Shown piece by piece: positions 25,768 to 35,649 of a stretch of 64,000 nucleotides of DNA. Below the pieces are notes generated by a model. The model was not told where the DNA came from. It saw nothing but the letters and a program-made list of their open reading frames with translations, and did no database searches. Numbering within the stretch: position 1 is the first letter of the stretch; every line of letters begins with the position of its first letter. The DNA lies in assembly GCA_034928305.1 (NCBI GenBank), contig JAYFOZ010000002.1, positions 434,001 through 498,000 on the forward strand. The letters run 5' to 3'. The position numbers and the translations under genes were made by a program. Origin of the DNA: Methanomassiliicoccaceae archaeon. GTDB lineage: Archaea; Thermoplasmatota; Thermoplasmata; Methanomassiliicoccales; Methanomethylophilaceae.

Positions 25768-26535
25768 TCAGCAAGAATCATAAGAAAGAACAAAGGGTCC
25801 TTTTTCACTCTCGATTATCTCTGCTTCAACGCCGTAAACATCCTTTATCGCTTTAGTTGTGATCGTTTCCCTGGGTGGACCGTAACTGTAAATCTTCTTT
25901 TTACTGAGCATGAGGATTTTATCGGAATATCTAAGTGCCAGATTGAGATCGTGCAACGCAATTATCATTCCACGGTCCTCTCCGTGAACGATCCCACGCA
26001 TGATTTTCATGGTTTCGATCTGATGTCGGAGGTCCAAAGAACTCGTGGGTTCATCGAATATGTAGAAATTTGGGTTTTGACACAGTGTTCTCGCAATGAA
26101 TACTCTCTGAAGCTGACCCCCGGATATCTCATTTATGTATCTGGATGCGAGATCCAGGATATTCATTCTCTTCATGGACCGTTCGGCCATATTCAAGTCT
26201 TCTTCCGTATAATCCCAATTGATGTACGGTCTTCTGCCCATCAACACGGTATCCAATACTGTTGTGAACTGAGCATAGTTGTAATATTGGGGAACATAGC
26301 CTAAAATCTTGGAAAGTTCTGTTCTTGTGTAATTTTTGATGTTGCGGTCATCGATATTCACATGCCCCCGCATAGGGTCATGAAGATTGCAGAGTGTTTT
26401 TATCAATGTGGATTTACCAGACCCATTGGGCCCCAATATAGACAGGATGTTTCCCGTGTCGGCCTGAAATTCTATGTCTTCGATCACTGTTTTGCCATCA
26501 TACCCCTGGAAAAGAGATTCTACAGAGAGTTTCAT
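25768..26535 (-). CDS. ABC transporter ATPase, FecE/BtuD type
   Basis: A ~255-residue ATP-binding subunit. Walker A is GPNGSGKST, the signature is ISGGQLQRVFIARTL, Walker B is YIFDEP and the switch histidine is in IALHDLNLAL. The ATG at 26535 overlaps the permease stop (ATGA), and the frame further upstream is the unused end of the permease gene. The closest known types import ferric siderophores, haem or cobamides. Confidence 0.93.
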   Translation of the reverse strand: MKLSVESLFQGYDGKTVIEDIEFQADTGNILSILGPNGSGKSTLIKTLCNLHDPMRGHVNIDDRNIKNYTRTELSKILGYVPQYYNYAQFTTVLDTVLMGRRPYINWDYTEEDLNMAERSMKRMNILDLASRYINEISGGQLQRVFIARTLCQNPNFYIFDEPTSSLDLRHQIETMKIMRGIVHGEDRGMIIALHDLNLALRYSDKILMLSKKKIYSYGPPRETITTKAIKDVYGVEAEIIESEKGPFVLSYDSC

Positions 26536-27698
26536 GCGAGATATCTCCCGTTCTTTCTCGAGACCAGCCAAATGAAGAACACCCCTCCGATAAGGTACAG
26601 AAGTATGCCGACCGGAAGTTCCTGCGGACTCATCAATATCCTGGCGACCGTATCCGATATCAGCAGAATTATGGCTCCCATCAATGCAGATGCGGGGATG
26701 AGATACCTGTTATCGTTGCCGATCAGTATCCTGCAGATATGGGGGGCCATCAGACCGATGAAACCGATTACCCCTGTGAACGCAAGACATGCAGACGTTA
26801 TCAGAGTACAGACTATCAGGAGATTTCTTCTTATCTTATGAACGTCGACACCGAGACTTTTTGCGACATCATCACCGCTCGACATGGTATTCATATCGAC
26901 CGCCCGGCGTTCCAACACTACGAATCCCACCAACACTATCGGAATAACGAACACAATGCTGCTCCACGTCGCCCCCCACATGCCCCCCATGAGCCAATTT
27001 ACTATTTCACGGAGGGCGGCATCATCCGAGATATATTTTGCAAACGATACTCCGGCCTGGAAAAGATATCCGACAACGACTCCCGAGAGCACCAATACAG
27101 ATTGTGATGCGATGTTATTCTTGGAAATTATCAGTACCAGGGCCATGCTGAGCGTTCCGAATAGGAACGCGAACAGTATCGTGATAAGCGTTTTCGCCGA
27201 GAACGAGATGCCTATGACTTCTACGATCCCGTAATATGCGGATCCGAATATGGCGGCGCCGAACGCTATCGCCATTGCGGCGCCGAAAGCCGCAGCAGAC
27301 GAAACACCCAATGTGAACGGGCTCACCAACGGGTTTCTTAGAAGGCTCTGCATGACCGTACCGGATGCACCGAGTGCGATGCCGGTGAAGATGCAGAGAA
27401 GGATGCGCGGTTCGCGGCCGTTTATTATGATATTCGAGAAGTAAGATTTTGAAAGAGTGAAGGAATCAGGAATTATTTGATTAAAAAGGCAAGCAAGGAC
27501 ATCGAATGTCGGGATATTCACCGATCCGAGGCTCAGCGAGACTACGGCCGTTGCGAACAGGACGACCGCCATCATGGCTATGAACATCTTCTTTTTTCGT
27601 GTGGACGCACTGTAAATAGCCTTTATGTATGATCCTTTATCCTTCAGATATGTTCGATCCTCGTCATCGATCCTTTCTATGTCTTCAGAGACCGTCAT
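26532..27698 (-). CDS. ABC transporter permease, FecCD/BtuC type
   Basis: A 388-residue integral membrane protein with about nine or ten hydrophobic helices after a ~35-residue charged N-terminal tail. Family landmarks are REPRILLCIFTGIALGASGT, NPLVSPFTLGVSSAAAFGAA and GVIGFIGLMAPHICRILIGN, the last being the helix that contacts the ATPase. It forms a homodimer with two ATPase subunits and takes substrate from the binding protein encoded 54 bases upstream. Confidence 0.93.
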   Translation of the reverse strand: MTVSEDIERIDDEDRTYLKDKGSYIKAIYSASTRKKKMFIAMMAVVLFATAVVSLSLGSVNIPTFDVLACLFNQIIPDSFTLSKSYFSNIIINGREPRILLCIFTGIALGASGTVMQSLLRNPLVSPFTLGVSSAAAFGAAMAIAFGAAIFGSAYYGIVEVIGISFSAKTLITILFAFLFGTLSMALVLIISKNNIASQSVLVLSGVVVGYLFQAGVSFAKYISDDAALREIVNWLMGGMWGATWSSIVFVIPIVLVGFVVLERRAVDMNTMSSGDDVAKSLGVDVHKIRRNLLIVCTLITSACLAFTGVIGFIGLMAPHICRILIGNDNRYLIPASALMGAIILLISDTVARILMSPQELPVGILLYLIGGVFFIWLVSRKNGRYLA

Positions 27699-27752
27699 GT
27701 CAATTCTGCCTTAATCGATTGATAAAAAGTAAGGTGGAGTCAACCCACCTGT

Positions 27753-28835
27753 TTATCCGTATTCGTAGAACAACTCTTCAGACGTCCAGTTCGTTTCGAA
27801 TGTCGAGTTGTAATCCGATATCGCACTTTCTACGGTCAATCCTCCGATGTCCAGGTCCGGATACATCAATGTGATGAAATATATCATCGAGACGAAACAC
27901 CGGGGCCCGGAAAGCACCTTGGAATCGACGGTCTTGACGACGTTCATTTCGTCGAACATATGGCTATTGTCGATCACGGTATGCGAGGACAGGAATGCGT
28001 TGATCTCGGATTCTCCCTGACTATATGCAGTAGTGTTACGGAGAACGAACAGATCTATTCCGTTTTCTTCATAATACCCGACTATGGCGTCTTCAGATAT
28101 CGATGCCGAAGATGACGTGGCGGAGCTGTCTATTTCCGCAACCGCATTTTTGAGGCCGCATATCTCTTCGAGCATTTTGGAAAGTTCCGCGGCACCCGTA
28201 TAATATTTGGAGCCGGCATTCGTCCCCATTGTCGAGACGAATGTCTTCTTTTCATCATCTGTCAATGTCGAGCTTGCAGATTTCAGGGCGTCCACCATGC
28301 CGTTAAAGAAACTCTCGTACGAATCAGCAATCGCCGCAGCGTCGCTATCTCCGAATAAGCTGGCTAATTGTTTGAGATCGCTGACCTGCGTATCAAAGCC
28401 GTAGCAATCCAGGAGGATGACGGTTATACCCATGGCGGTCAACGCATCTATGTTGGTTATCGGCATCGATGTACATTGTCCGATGACGACATCTGCGCCT
28501 GTGCTGAGAACAATTTCCGGATTAGGGGTGTTATACGATCCAACATCTGTGCGTTCTGCCCACCAATCTTCTATCGGTTTCGTTTTCATTGTCGAACTTA
28601 CGCCGACCACCTTGTCGCTCAGTCCGAGGATAGATAAGAATTCCGCCGCATTAGTGTTCACAACGCATACGCTCGTGACAGGTGTAGATACGGTCACTTC
28701 GACACCGTCGTTCTGTGTGATGGTTATGGTGTCATCGTCTCCGTCGGATGTTCCGCCGTTAGCGGCGGCATATGCTGAAACCCCTGCTACGACAAGGATT
28801 ATTACAGCGAAGATCGCCATGTATTTTTTGTCCAT
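27753..28835 (-). CDS. Substrate-binding protein of the ABC transporter
   Basis: A 360-residue protein with an N-terminal membrane anchor (AIFAVIILVVAGVSAYAAA), a short acidic linker, and a FecB/BtuF-type fold. Segments NTNAAEFLSILGLSDKVVGVSS and NPEIVLSTGADVVIGQ are typical of the metal-chelate binding family. It would capture the ligand outside the cell and deliver it to the permease. There is no lipobox cysteine; the anchor appears uncleaved. Ligand unknown; iron chelate, haem or cobamide are possible. It is the first gene of the operon. Confidence 0.88.
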   Translation of the reverse strand: MDKKYMAIFAVIILVVAGVSAYAAANGGTSDGDDDTITITQNDGVEVTVSTPVTSVCVVNTNAAEFLSILGLSDKVVGVSSTMKTKPIEDWWAERTDVGSYNTPNPEIVLSTGADVVIGQCTSMPITNIDALTAMGITVILLDCYGFDTQVSDLKQLASLFGDSDAAAIADSYESFFNGMVDALKSASSTLTDDEKKTFVSTMGTNAGSKYYTGAAELSKMLEEICGLKNAVAEIDSSATSSSASISEDAIVGYYEENGIDLFVLRNTTAYSQGESEINAFLSSHTVIDNSHMFDEMNVVKTVDSKVLSGPRCFVSMIYFITLMYPDLDIGGLTVESAISDYNSTFETNWTSEELFYEYG

Positions 28836-29345
28836 TCATTCACCACTCTCATAGTTTATCAGGCAAAGGTGATTTTCGATCGATTTTCAAATAACCATCG
28901 AATTAGATTATTGGATGATATATCCAACATAATTTTTTCAATATATAATGCCTACGTTCGGCGTCTTAAATGTGGAAAATCTGCATTTTACGGAATCGAT
29001 CGATATCCGATTATCCTGACAGATGCACCCGATCGAGCGATTGTACTTATTCAAGGAGATAAGACGGTTAAGCTGTAACGGATTTCAAAAATCAATGCTT
29101 CTTCGTATAGGCACGGAATGACAGATCAAATGCTCAGGTATGCTCGATTTCTCAGGGCCCTGATTTTTTTAGTATATCATGTATGCCAGATGTTTTTTAT
29201 ATTTTTATTTTATTTTTACAATTAAAATTGTAGCACCGTGTTATCCTCATCTGTCCAGATAAACAATAATGCACACATCTGAAACTTTTTGTCTAATATT
29301 TGTTTCTAATAAAACATAATATACTTAGAAAATCATCTACGGTAC
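28836..29345. other. AT-rich intergenic region with inverted repeat
   Basis: About 510 bases without a convincing gene between two divergently transcribed units. A perfect TACAATT/AATTGTA repeat lies at 29217-29232, after long T runs. AACATAATATACTT at ~29314-29327 is a likely TATA region for the gene starting at 29346. The 69-codon frame at 28869-29078 shows no codon bias or start signal and is not called. Confidence 0.45.
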
Positions 29346-30029
29346 ATGTCCAAGGGAATGTCTAAAGAGAGTTTGGCGGAGAAGACCAGAGTATACATTG
29401 ACACACACCCCAGCATCAAGGACTGCGTTGCCAAAGGCCTGATAAACTATTCGTCGCTGGCACGTATGATAATGAAAGACATCGGCGTCGATAACGAAGA
29501 GGCGGTCATGATCGCATGCCGCAGGTACGCATCGAAACTGAGCCTGACGACCAACCACGAAATGGACATACTGAGCGTTCTAAAGGACAGCAGGCTGGAG
29601 ATGAGGACCAAGACGTGCATCATCACTGCGAAGAACGACTGGTCGGTCCTCCACAAGATGGACAATCTATTCAAGGACCTGTGGAACGAGAACTCGATAA
29701 TGCAGGTAGTTCAGTCCGCATCCGCGGTCACGATAATCGCCGACAAGATGCTCAAGGACAGGATCACCGACACCGTCGGAAGATTCAACATCATAAAGGT
29801 CAGGGAGAACCTCGTCGAGATCGTGGTGAAATCCCCTGAGAAGATAGTCGAGACCACCGGAGTGATAGCGTATCTGATCACAAACCTCTCCGATGCGGGG
29901 ATCAACATCGAAGAGACCGTCAGCTGCTATACGGACACGATATTCATCGTCGGCGAAATCGACATGATAAACGCATACTCAGTACTGACCAAATGCATCC
30001 AGTCCGCTGAAGAGACAGTTAGCGACTGA
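29346..30029 (+). CDS. ACT-domain regulatory protein
   Basis: A 227-residue protein. The N-terminal ~75 residues are helical (TRVYIDTHPSIKDCVAKGLI, NYSSLARMIMKDIG) and look like a small helix-turn-helix or adaptor. The rest has two ACT-like units, the second containing GVIAYLITNLSDAGINIEET with the usual glycine-rich turn, which in other proteins binds amino acids. Family members are common in methanogens and uncharacterised. A TATA-like element lies ~20-30 bases before the ATG. Confidence 0.65.
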   Translation: MSKGMSKESLAEKTRVYIDTHPSIKDCVAKGLINYSSLARMIMKDIGVDNEEAVMIACRRYASKLSLTTNHEMDILSVLKDSRLEMRTKTCIITAKNDWSVLHKMDNLFKDLWNENSIMQVVQSASAVTIIADKMLKDRITDTVGRFNIIKVRENLVEIVVKSPEKIVETTGVIAYLITNLSDAGINIEETVSCYTDTIFIVGEIDMINAYSVLTKCIQSAEETVSD

Positions 30030-30033
30030 ACTC

Positions 30034-30459
30034 TCAGCCGACCACGTTGAGCCCGGCCCTTCTGAGCTCTTCGAGAAACTCCTTTTTCCTTGCGGGAGAT
30101 ATGATCACCGACGAGGAGTTCCCGAATTTTATACGTACGGTGTCGCCGGACATCCCGTAGAATGCGGAGCGATCGTCTTTTTCGGTATCTACGGAAGTGA
30201 TTTTCGAGAACGCTATTTCTATTCGTCCGTCAGTGGAATCGATCGTCACCGAGGTTGCAGTCACAGTGTAATATGTTCTGCGGTAAACGTAGGTGGTGGC
30301 CACGAAAACGAACAGCATCACGGCGATCGCGACGATGCACGCTATAGACCATATCCATTCGTCAAGGAAGAGGAACCAGGTCACGGCTACAACTATAGCC
30401 AACAGGGGGGCGAGATAATACCAAAGCCCTCGTTTAGTCCTATATACAGAATCAGCCAC
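30034..30459 (-). CDS. Membrane protein with bacterial PH-like domain
   Basis: A 141-residue protein with two adjacent transmembrane helices in the first 55 residues (YYLAPLLAIVVAVTWFLFL and IACIVAIAVMLFVFVATTYV). A ~75-residue beta-rich domain follows (YYTVTATSVTIDSTDGRIE, then IAFSKITSVDT), matching the membrane-associated PH-like group. Function is not known for this subgroup. It faces the ACT gene tail to tail with four bases between stops. Confidence 0.65.
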   Translation of the reverse strand: MADSVYRTKRGLWYYLAPLLAIVVAVTWFLFLDEWIWSIACIVAIAVMLFVFVATTYVYRRTYYTVTATSVTIDSTDGRIEIAFSKITSVDTEKDDRSAFYGMSGDTVRIKFGNSSSVIISPARKKEFLEELRRAGLNVVG

Positions 30460-30575
30460 GAGGTACCGAATGACCTGGTGACATATAATTTTTTTACATT
30501 TTTTGCATTTAGTCCAATCGAAAAAGACCGCATTTTTTCATCTGGTTTTTTATTTCATTAATTCCTAGGTCTTAC

Positions 30576-31844
30576 GTGGACGTAATATCGCTCGTAGTGA
30601 TGCTGTTCGTGCTATTCTTCCTGTCCAACGTAGGTTCCTTCATTTTTGAGAAGATGCACCTGCCCGGGATGATGGGGGAGATCGTCTTCGGAATCCTCGC
30701 AGCGAACATAGTCATAGCCGGACTTGGTGGATGGAATCTCCTGGATCAGATAGATATCATCGTTCAGACCCCGACGTCGGCGGGAAGCGAAGGATACAAC
30801 GTCCTGATGCTGTTCTCAGAACTGGGCGTGATATTCTTGCTGTTCACCGTAGGGCTGGAGACCAGGGTCTCGGACCTTTTCAAGGTAGGTAAACCTGCGG
30901 TATTCGCGGCAATTCTGGGTATCGCCGTGCCTTTCGCACTCGGTTTTATATTCATGGGCATGACGGGAGGAGACACGATGTCTTCGCTGTTCATGGCCAC
31001 CGCGCTGATAACTACCAGCGCGGGAGTGGCCGCTCACGTTCTGAAAAGCCTTAAAATGTCCAACACTACAGAGGGCAAGATAATACTTGGTGCCGCCGTG
31101 ATATCCGAGATTGTAACATTGGTGATATTGGCTGTAATGTCGGGTGTCGCCAGAGGAGACAACTCCTCGTCGGGAGTCCTAGTGATAGTTTTTAAATCAT
31201 TGCTTTTTGTAGTGCTGGCACTTGTTGTGTGCATATACGTGATGCCTAGGATACACGACTCGATAAACAATCACCGCGGACGGGAGCACCCAGACTGGAC
31301 GATGCTTTTCGTAGGCATAGGTGTCTGTTTTGCATTGGCCATCGTTGCTGATACAATCGGCCTTTCAGTGATCATCGGAGCATACTTCGCGGGAATGATG
31401 TTCGCCGACAATGCCGAAGAATGGCATCTTATAAAGGAGATCGAACCCCTAAAGGAGTTTTTCATGACTTTCTTCTTCATAAGCGTAGGTATACGTGTTG
31501 TGCTGAGCGACCTTGCATCCCTTGAGGTGATTGCGTTCGCGATCGGCATATCGGCTATAGCCATACTTTCGAAGTATCTTGCATGTTCGATTGGCGCTAA
31601 GGCAGGCGACCGTTCCCTGGACCGCAGATCCATGAACATAATCGGCTGGGGCATGGTGCCGAAGGCGGAGGTCGTAATGGTCATAGCCACAATAGGGGTG
31701 ATGTCCGGCGCGTTGGAGCCTGTAACGTTCTCGTGTGTGGTCATAATGGCTATCGCTGCAACTACGGTCTCCCACTTTATGGTGGAGAGAGGCTTCCGCA
31801 GGAAGTACGGGGACGTAGGGGCCGATACTTCGGTACAGGTGTGA
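30576..31844 (+). CDS. CPA2-family sodium/proton antiporter
   Basis: A 422-residue membrane protein with about 12 hydrophobic segments and the Na_H_Exchanger pattern: LPGMMGEIVFGILAANIVIAG, ELGVIFLLFTVGLETRVSDL, TALITTSAGVAAHVLKSL and IIGAYFAGMMFAD. It would exchange Na+ or K+ for protons. There is no C-terminal TrkA/RCK domain. It starts with GTG, with an AT-rich promoter-like stretch ~25 bases upstream. It is not obviously in an operon. Confidence 0.9.
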   Translation: MDVISLVVMLFVLFFLSNVGSFIFEKMHLPGMMGEIVFGILAANIVIAGLGGWNLLDQIDIIVQTPTSAGSEGYNVLMLFSELGVIFLLFTVGLETRVSDLFKVGKPAVFAAILGIAVPFALGFIFMGMTGGDTMSSLFMATALITTSAGVAAHVLKSLKMSNTTEGKIILGAAVISEIVTLVILAVMSGVARGDNSSSGVLVIVFKSLLFVVLALVVCIYVMPRIHDSINNHRGREHPDWTMLFVGIGVCFALAIVADTIGLSVIIGAYFAGMMFADNAEEWHLIKEIEPLKEFFMTFFFISVGIRVVLSDLASLEVIAFAIGISAIAILSKYLACSIGAKAGDRSLDRRSMNIIGWGMVPKAEVVMVIATIGVMSGALEPVTFSCVVIMAIAATTVSHFMVERGFRRKYGDVGADTSVQV

Positions 31845-32039
31845 TTCCGATCATCAATTGATGCATCACTCGGGTGAAGGTGAACGGACCAATGAGGCCT
31901 TACACTTAAGATAAAAAGTACCATATCAGGGCGCGAGCTCATTGCTGAATGTCTCGATCCATATCGAAATATTCACGTACGATTCAGAATCCGAATCTTC
32001 AGATCATCGATATACTTCATGGGAACTGCCCGAGCGGTT

Positions 32040-33467
32040 TCAAGCTTCGGAAGCATCCGCCTTCAGCTTCAGCATATATGCCGACACTCCGCCAACCACG
32101 CAGAACAGCATCCCCGCAACCCACGTCCAGACATAACCGTCGAATCCGTAGTATCTGAGTCCGAACACCTCGAAAACCACGAAACCTGAAAGTATCGCAC
32201 TGCCTAGGACAGGGCCGATCGAACCGCCGATCAGACGGAACATCGTGTTCATTCCCGATGCGATGCCGAAGTCCTCCGCCGGACTCGTCTCCACCACTAC
32301 GTTTATCATGGAGACCATGGCCAATGCGTTTCCGATGCCTGCGACGCACATTGATAGCACGACGGTCCAAAGTTCCGGGGGGAACGCGGTCAGCAAGACT
32401 ATCAGCATCAGGTCCCCGACGCCGAACAGGAACATACCTGCGGCCAGAACTTTCACGGAATTGCCGGGCTTCCTGCACCATTTTCCAGCCATAGGGCCGA
32501 ATATCAGGCCCATGACGGCCATGGGCATCATTATCAGGCCGATATCGAACGTGTCATCGATGCCGAATCCGCCGTACATCCCCGGTCCCGCGAGGAAATA
32601 CGGCAATGTCTGGAACAGCATGAACATGGATATCCCGAAAAGGAACGCGGTCACATGGGCGCCTGCGCCTTTCCCGGTGAGCAGGCCGAGTTTCATAAGC
32701 GGTTCCGCCGCCCTGCGTTCCCAAAATATGAACGACGTAAGGGAGATGATGAAGAATGCAAGGCATGAAATCACGACGGGACTCGAAGGGCCCTGTTCCT
32801 CCAAGGCCGTAAGGGCGATCAGCAAAGATAGTATGCAGACGGACAGCATGCCCGCTCCGACATAATCGACCTTCCTCCCCTTTACGAATATTCCCGCGTC
32901 ATGTACCTTGAAGTAGAATATCGGAATGAGTATGAGGAACAGCGGCGCCGTGATGTAATAGCAATACTGCCAATCGAACTGCGAAACTATCCATCCGCCT
33001 CCCAGCAGTCCGATGGACACTCCGATGGAGAACATGGCGCTGACGATGCCGATCGACATGGGCACCATTTCCTTGGGGAACGTGTCCCTGATTATCCCAT
33101 AGAATATGGGGAACATGGTGAGCCCGATCCCCTGCATCGCACGGAAGGCGATGAGGCAGATGAAATTGCCGTAGGTAAGCGCACAGCCCATCAGTCCGAC
33201 GGTGTATATGACCAGGGTGACGATCAGCATCTTCCTTTTTCCGTAAAGGTCTGCCAGTTTTCCGACGATGGGGTTCAGCACCGCGCCGACAAGAAGATAG
33301 ATGGACAGGATCCAGGGCACCCACCCGGCGTAGTCCGGAAAGCTCAAAGATATGTGCTGAAGGGCCGGGACAAGCATGATATCGATGAACATGACCATCA
33401 GCGCCACGAACGCCATCAGGATCAATGTGGTCCTGCAACCCTTCATATCCTCGCCCTTGAAATCCAT
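32040..33467 (-). CDS. Major facilitator superfamily transporter, 14-helix (DHA2) type
   Basis: A 475-residue multidrug-efflux-like protein with about 14 hydrophobic helices. The motif-A-like GKLADLYGKRKMLI between helices 2 and 3 and FRAMQGIGLTMFPIFYGIIRD are characteristic of the EmrB/QacA branch. It probably exports hydrophobic compounds with proton uptake; the substrate is unknown. A TATTAATA-like box lies ~35 bases before the ATG on the minus strand. Confidence 0.88.
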   Translation of the reverse strand: MDFKGEDMKGCRTTLILMAFVALMVMFIDIMLVPALQHISLSFPDYAGWVPWILSIYLLVGAVLNPIVGKLADLYGKRKMLIVTLVIYTVGLMGCALTYGNFICLIAFRAMQGIGLTMFPIFYGIIRDTFPKEMVPMSIGIVSAMFSIGVSIGLLGGGWIVSQFDWQYCYYITAPLFLILIPIFYFKVHDAGIFVKGRKVDYVGAGMLSVCILSLLIALTALEEQGPSSPVVISCLAFFIISLTSFIFWERRAAEPLMKLGLLTGKGAGAHVTAFLFGISMFMLFQTLPYFLAGPGMYGGFGIDDTFDIGLIMMPMAVMGLIFGPMAGKWCRKPGNSVKVLAAGMFLFGVGDLMLIVLLTAFPPELWTVVLSMCVAGIGNALAMVSMINVVVETSPAEDFGIASGMNTMFRLIGGSIGPVLGSAILSGFVVFEVFGLRYYGFDGYVWTWVAGMLFCVVGGVSAYMLKLKADASEA

Positions 33468-33547
33468 TAACGGCCCCGTCTTTAAACGAGTCGCCTGTCT
33501 TTATTAATATCTGCCTGGAAGCGCATCGTCTCCTTCCGTCACGGTGC

Positions 33548-34408
33548 TTGCATCCCATCGAACGGTACGTCGCAATTATAGACTATGACCATCATCCCCG
33601 CCGCATGTCCTTCAGGTACGGCGGGTTGAGAGACTCTATAATCGCCTCTATAAAGAAAAACACCGAGGGAAAGGACATAGGTGTAGCCTTTTCCGGCGGG
33701 CTCGATTCGGGATTGGCCGCCGCGGTCGCCAAGGAATATGCCAGATCGGTCACTCTGTACACTTGCGGAACGGATACTTCTTACGACGTTATTATGGCCA
33801 GGGACCTATCGGAAAAGATAGGCCTCCCCTGGGTCCACGCATCGATATCCAAAGACAACGTAGAATCCAACATACGTGAACTGATAGCCGCGACCGGGAC
33901 CCGGGACCCGTTCACCATCTCATACGAGCTGCAGCTGTTCTGCGTGTGCAAGGCATCCGGAGAGGACAGCATCCTGACGGGCCAGGGTGCGGACGAGTAC
34001 TTCATGGGATGTGCCAAATTCGTTGGATGTCCATATGCCGATTACGAAATCTTCAGGAAAGACAGCGTGAAAAGGCTCCTGGACGTATCCATTCCCTGCG
34101 AGAAGGCCATAGCGGCCCATTTCGGACAGAGCATAGCATATCCATATCTCGACGAGGCGGTGATCGCGGAGATCGGGAAGATAGATCCCGCAGAACTCAG
34201 GCCGAAGGATATGGACTCCAGGAAGGCCGTCCTCAGGGAAGTAGCCATAGATCTGGGACATCCGGTCATAGCGGAAAGGAAGAAGAAATCCTCCCAATAC
34301 GGCTCTGGTACTACGGACATCGTGCGCGCCCTTGCCAAGGAGAAGGGCATGATGTACAATCAGTACATAGCGTCCCTATACGACGAGGTAACAGGAAACG
34401 GAATCTGA
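33548..34408 (+). CDS. Asparagine-synthetase-like PP-loop enzyme without glutaminase domain
   Basis: A 286-residue (or 267-residue) ATP pyrophosphatase. VAFSGGLDSGLAAAVA is the PP-loop. TGQGADEYFMGC and AYPYLDEAVIAEIGKI match the AsnB synthetase domain. The N-terminal glutamine amidotransferase domain is absent, so it must use free ammonia, another donor or a different substrate. The ATG at 33605 (MSFRYGG) is an alternative start that better fits the family. A second, broken copy of its 3' third lies at 35911-36192. Confidence 0.8.
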   Translation: MHPIERYVAIIDYDHHPRRMSFRYGGLRDSIIASIKKNTEGKDIGVAFSGGLDSGLAAAVAKEYARSVTLYTCGTDTSYDVIMARDLSEKIGLPWVHASISKDNVESNIRELIAATGTRDPFTISYELQLFCVCKASGEDSILTGQGADEYFMGCAKFVGCPYADYEIFRKDSVKRLLDVSIPCEKAIAAHFGQSIAYPYLDEAVIAEIGKIDPAELRPKDMDSRKAVLREVAIDLGHPVIAERKKKSSQYGSGTTDIVRALAKEKGMMYNQYIASLYDEVTGNGI

Positions 34409-34428
34409 ATTTCAGATGAAGATCTTTT
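34403..34428 (+). terminator. Palindrome and T-run after the asparagine-synthetase-like gene
   Basis: ATCTGAA-T-TTCAGAT (34403-34417) overlaps the stop codon region and is followed by GAAGATCTTTTT, ending in five Ts at 34424-34428. A degenerate copy of the GGAATTTCAGATC part recurs ~35 bases on. Confidence 0.5.
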
Positions 34429-34941
34429 TCTGAAATAGCCAGAAACGGAATTTCAGATCCGTATGATGCTACCGTAGGCTCGGCGACGATCAAGAATGCG
34501 GCGATTCGGCTCGCAATATAACAATACTAAACTTAGGAAAGAGTCCCGAGGTACATGGATAGATCGAAATAGAATTCCTCCGAGCAAGGTATCCCTTAGA
34601 TACATCATATCAAGGGTTTCTAGGTTACACGAACCTGAGCAAAACATGGGTTTCCGTATCAGAATAGGCGTATGGTTGAAATTCTCGAAGCACCATCAGA
34701 GAGGATGCGAGAGTATGGAACCAATTTATTTCGTCAAGTCGGACGCGGATATCCTGTTGCGGAACATAGGTTACCGGCAGGTGTCCCGATGGTATTCTGA
34801 TGCTTTCGGTAAAGTTCACGATAAGATTGCCCCCTATGATCCTGGTTCTGTTCTCACAGACGGCCGCCCTCGCGGAATCTTTCCTGATTTTTAGGGGCAG
34901 ATAAGGGAAAAATATCTCCCCGATCGCGGAGGGTAGCCCGT
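34429..34941. other. Interval with no supportable gene
   Basis: About 510 bases. Frames on both strands are open for 60-130 codons, but their products show no recognisable fold, no ribosome site and no clear codon bias. The neighbouring sequence is full of gene fragments, so this is probably decayed coding DNA. Confidence 0.4.
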
Positions 34942-35646
34942 ATGACATTAACGATGTTGCTCTGTGATGTGATGTCATTGCCCCTATTGCAGTATGCATT
35001 CGTCGCCATCGTGTTGTCATATGCCCCGTTCGCCATTTACCAAATGTACCTCATGATCATCAGCCTATACGGCAACGATGCCAAGGATGCGGAAAGGAAA
35101 CCCGTATTGGAAAATGCCAACAATGTAATCGTCACCATAACCACCAACGGCATGGCCACGGACGTGGTAGAGAAGATAATATCCAACATCAGAAGCTATG
35201 AGCTGGGTCTGGAGATTTTTGTCATCAAGGAGCATAGGGACGGATTCGCATACAGCTGCAGGGAGATCACGGTTCCCAAGGATTACACATGTCCGAACGG
35301 TTCCAGGAACAAGATGCGGGCGATGCAGTACGGCAACGAATGGCTCCGCCGGGAGGGATATGGCAGGGAGACCTACATATGCCATCTGGACGACGACAGC
35401 ATGGTGGACAAGCCCTATCTGGAGTTTGTGATGCACCGCATGACCGCCGAAGGAGGGCAGGGGTGCATAAGGCTCAGGGAGTTCGGAAGGCATCTCTTCT
35501 CGTCCCTTTCGGACATTGTCAGGGTGGCCAACTGCGAGGCCTGGTGCAGGCATTACAACAGGGGGAACAAGCTTTTGAAGGATCGGGACAATAACGGAAC
35601 CTGCCCCTATGGATCCGGATTCCGATATATTGTGAGGTGGCCGTAG
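34942..35646 (+). pseudogene. Truncated egghead-like family 2 glycosyltransferase
   Basis: The first ~215 codons resemble a membrane-associated glycosyltransferase. There is an N-terminal hydrophobic helix (YAFVAIVLSYAPFAIYQMYL), VIVTITTNGM, the nucleotide-sugar motif CHLDDDSMVDKPYLEFVMHR, and NCEAWCRHYNRGNK. In intact relatives a further ~150-200 residues with the acceptor site and more helices follow. Here similarity stops after NRGNK and 20 unrelated residues lead to TAG. GGAGGG lies 8 bases before the ATG, so a stub may still be translated. Confidence 0.7.
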
Positions 35647-35649
35647 TTC

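Noticed and set aside
28869-29078. 69-codon frame in the AT-rich gap upstream of the ACT gene
   Set aside because: No codon bias, no ribosome site and no recognisable product; it overlaps probable promoter DNA.
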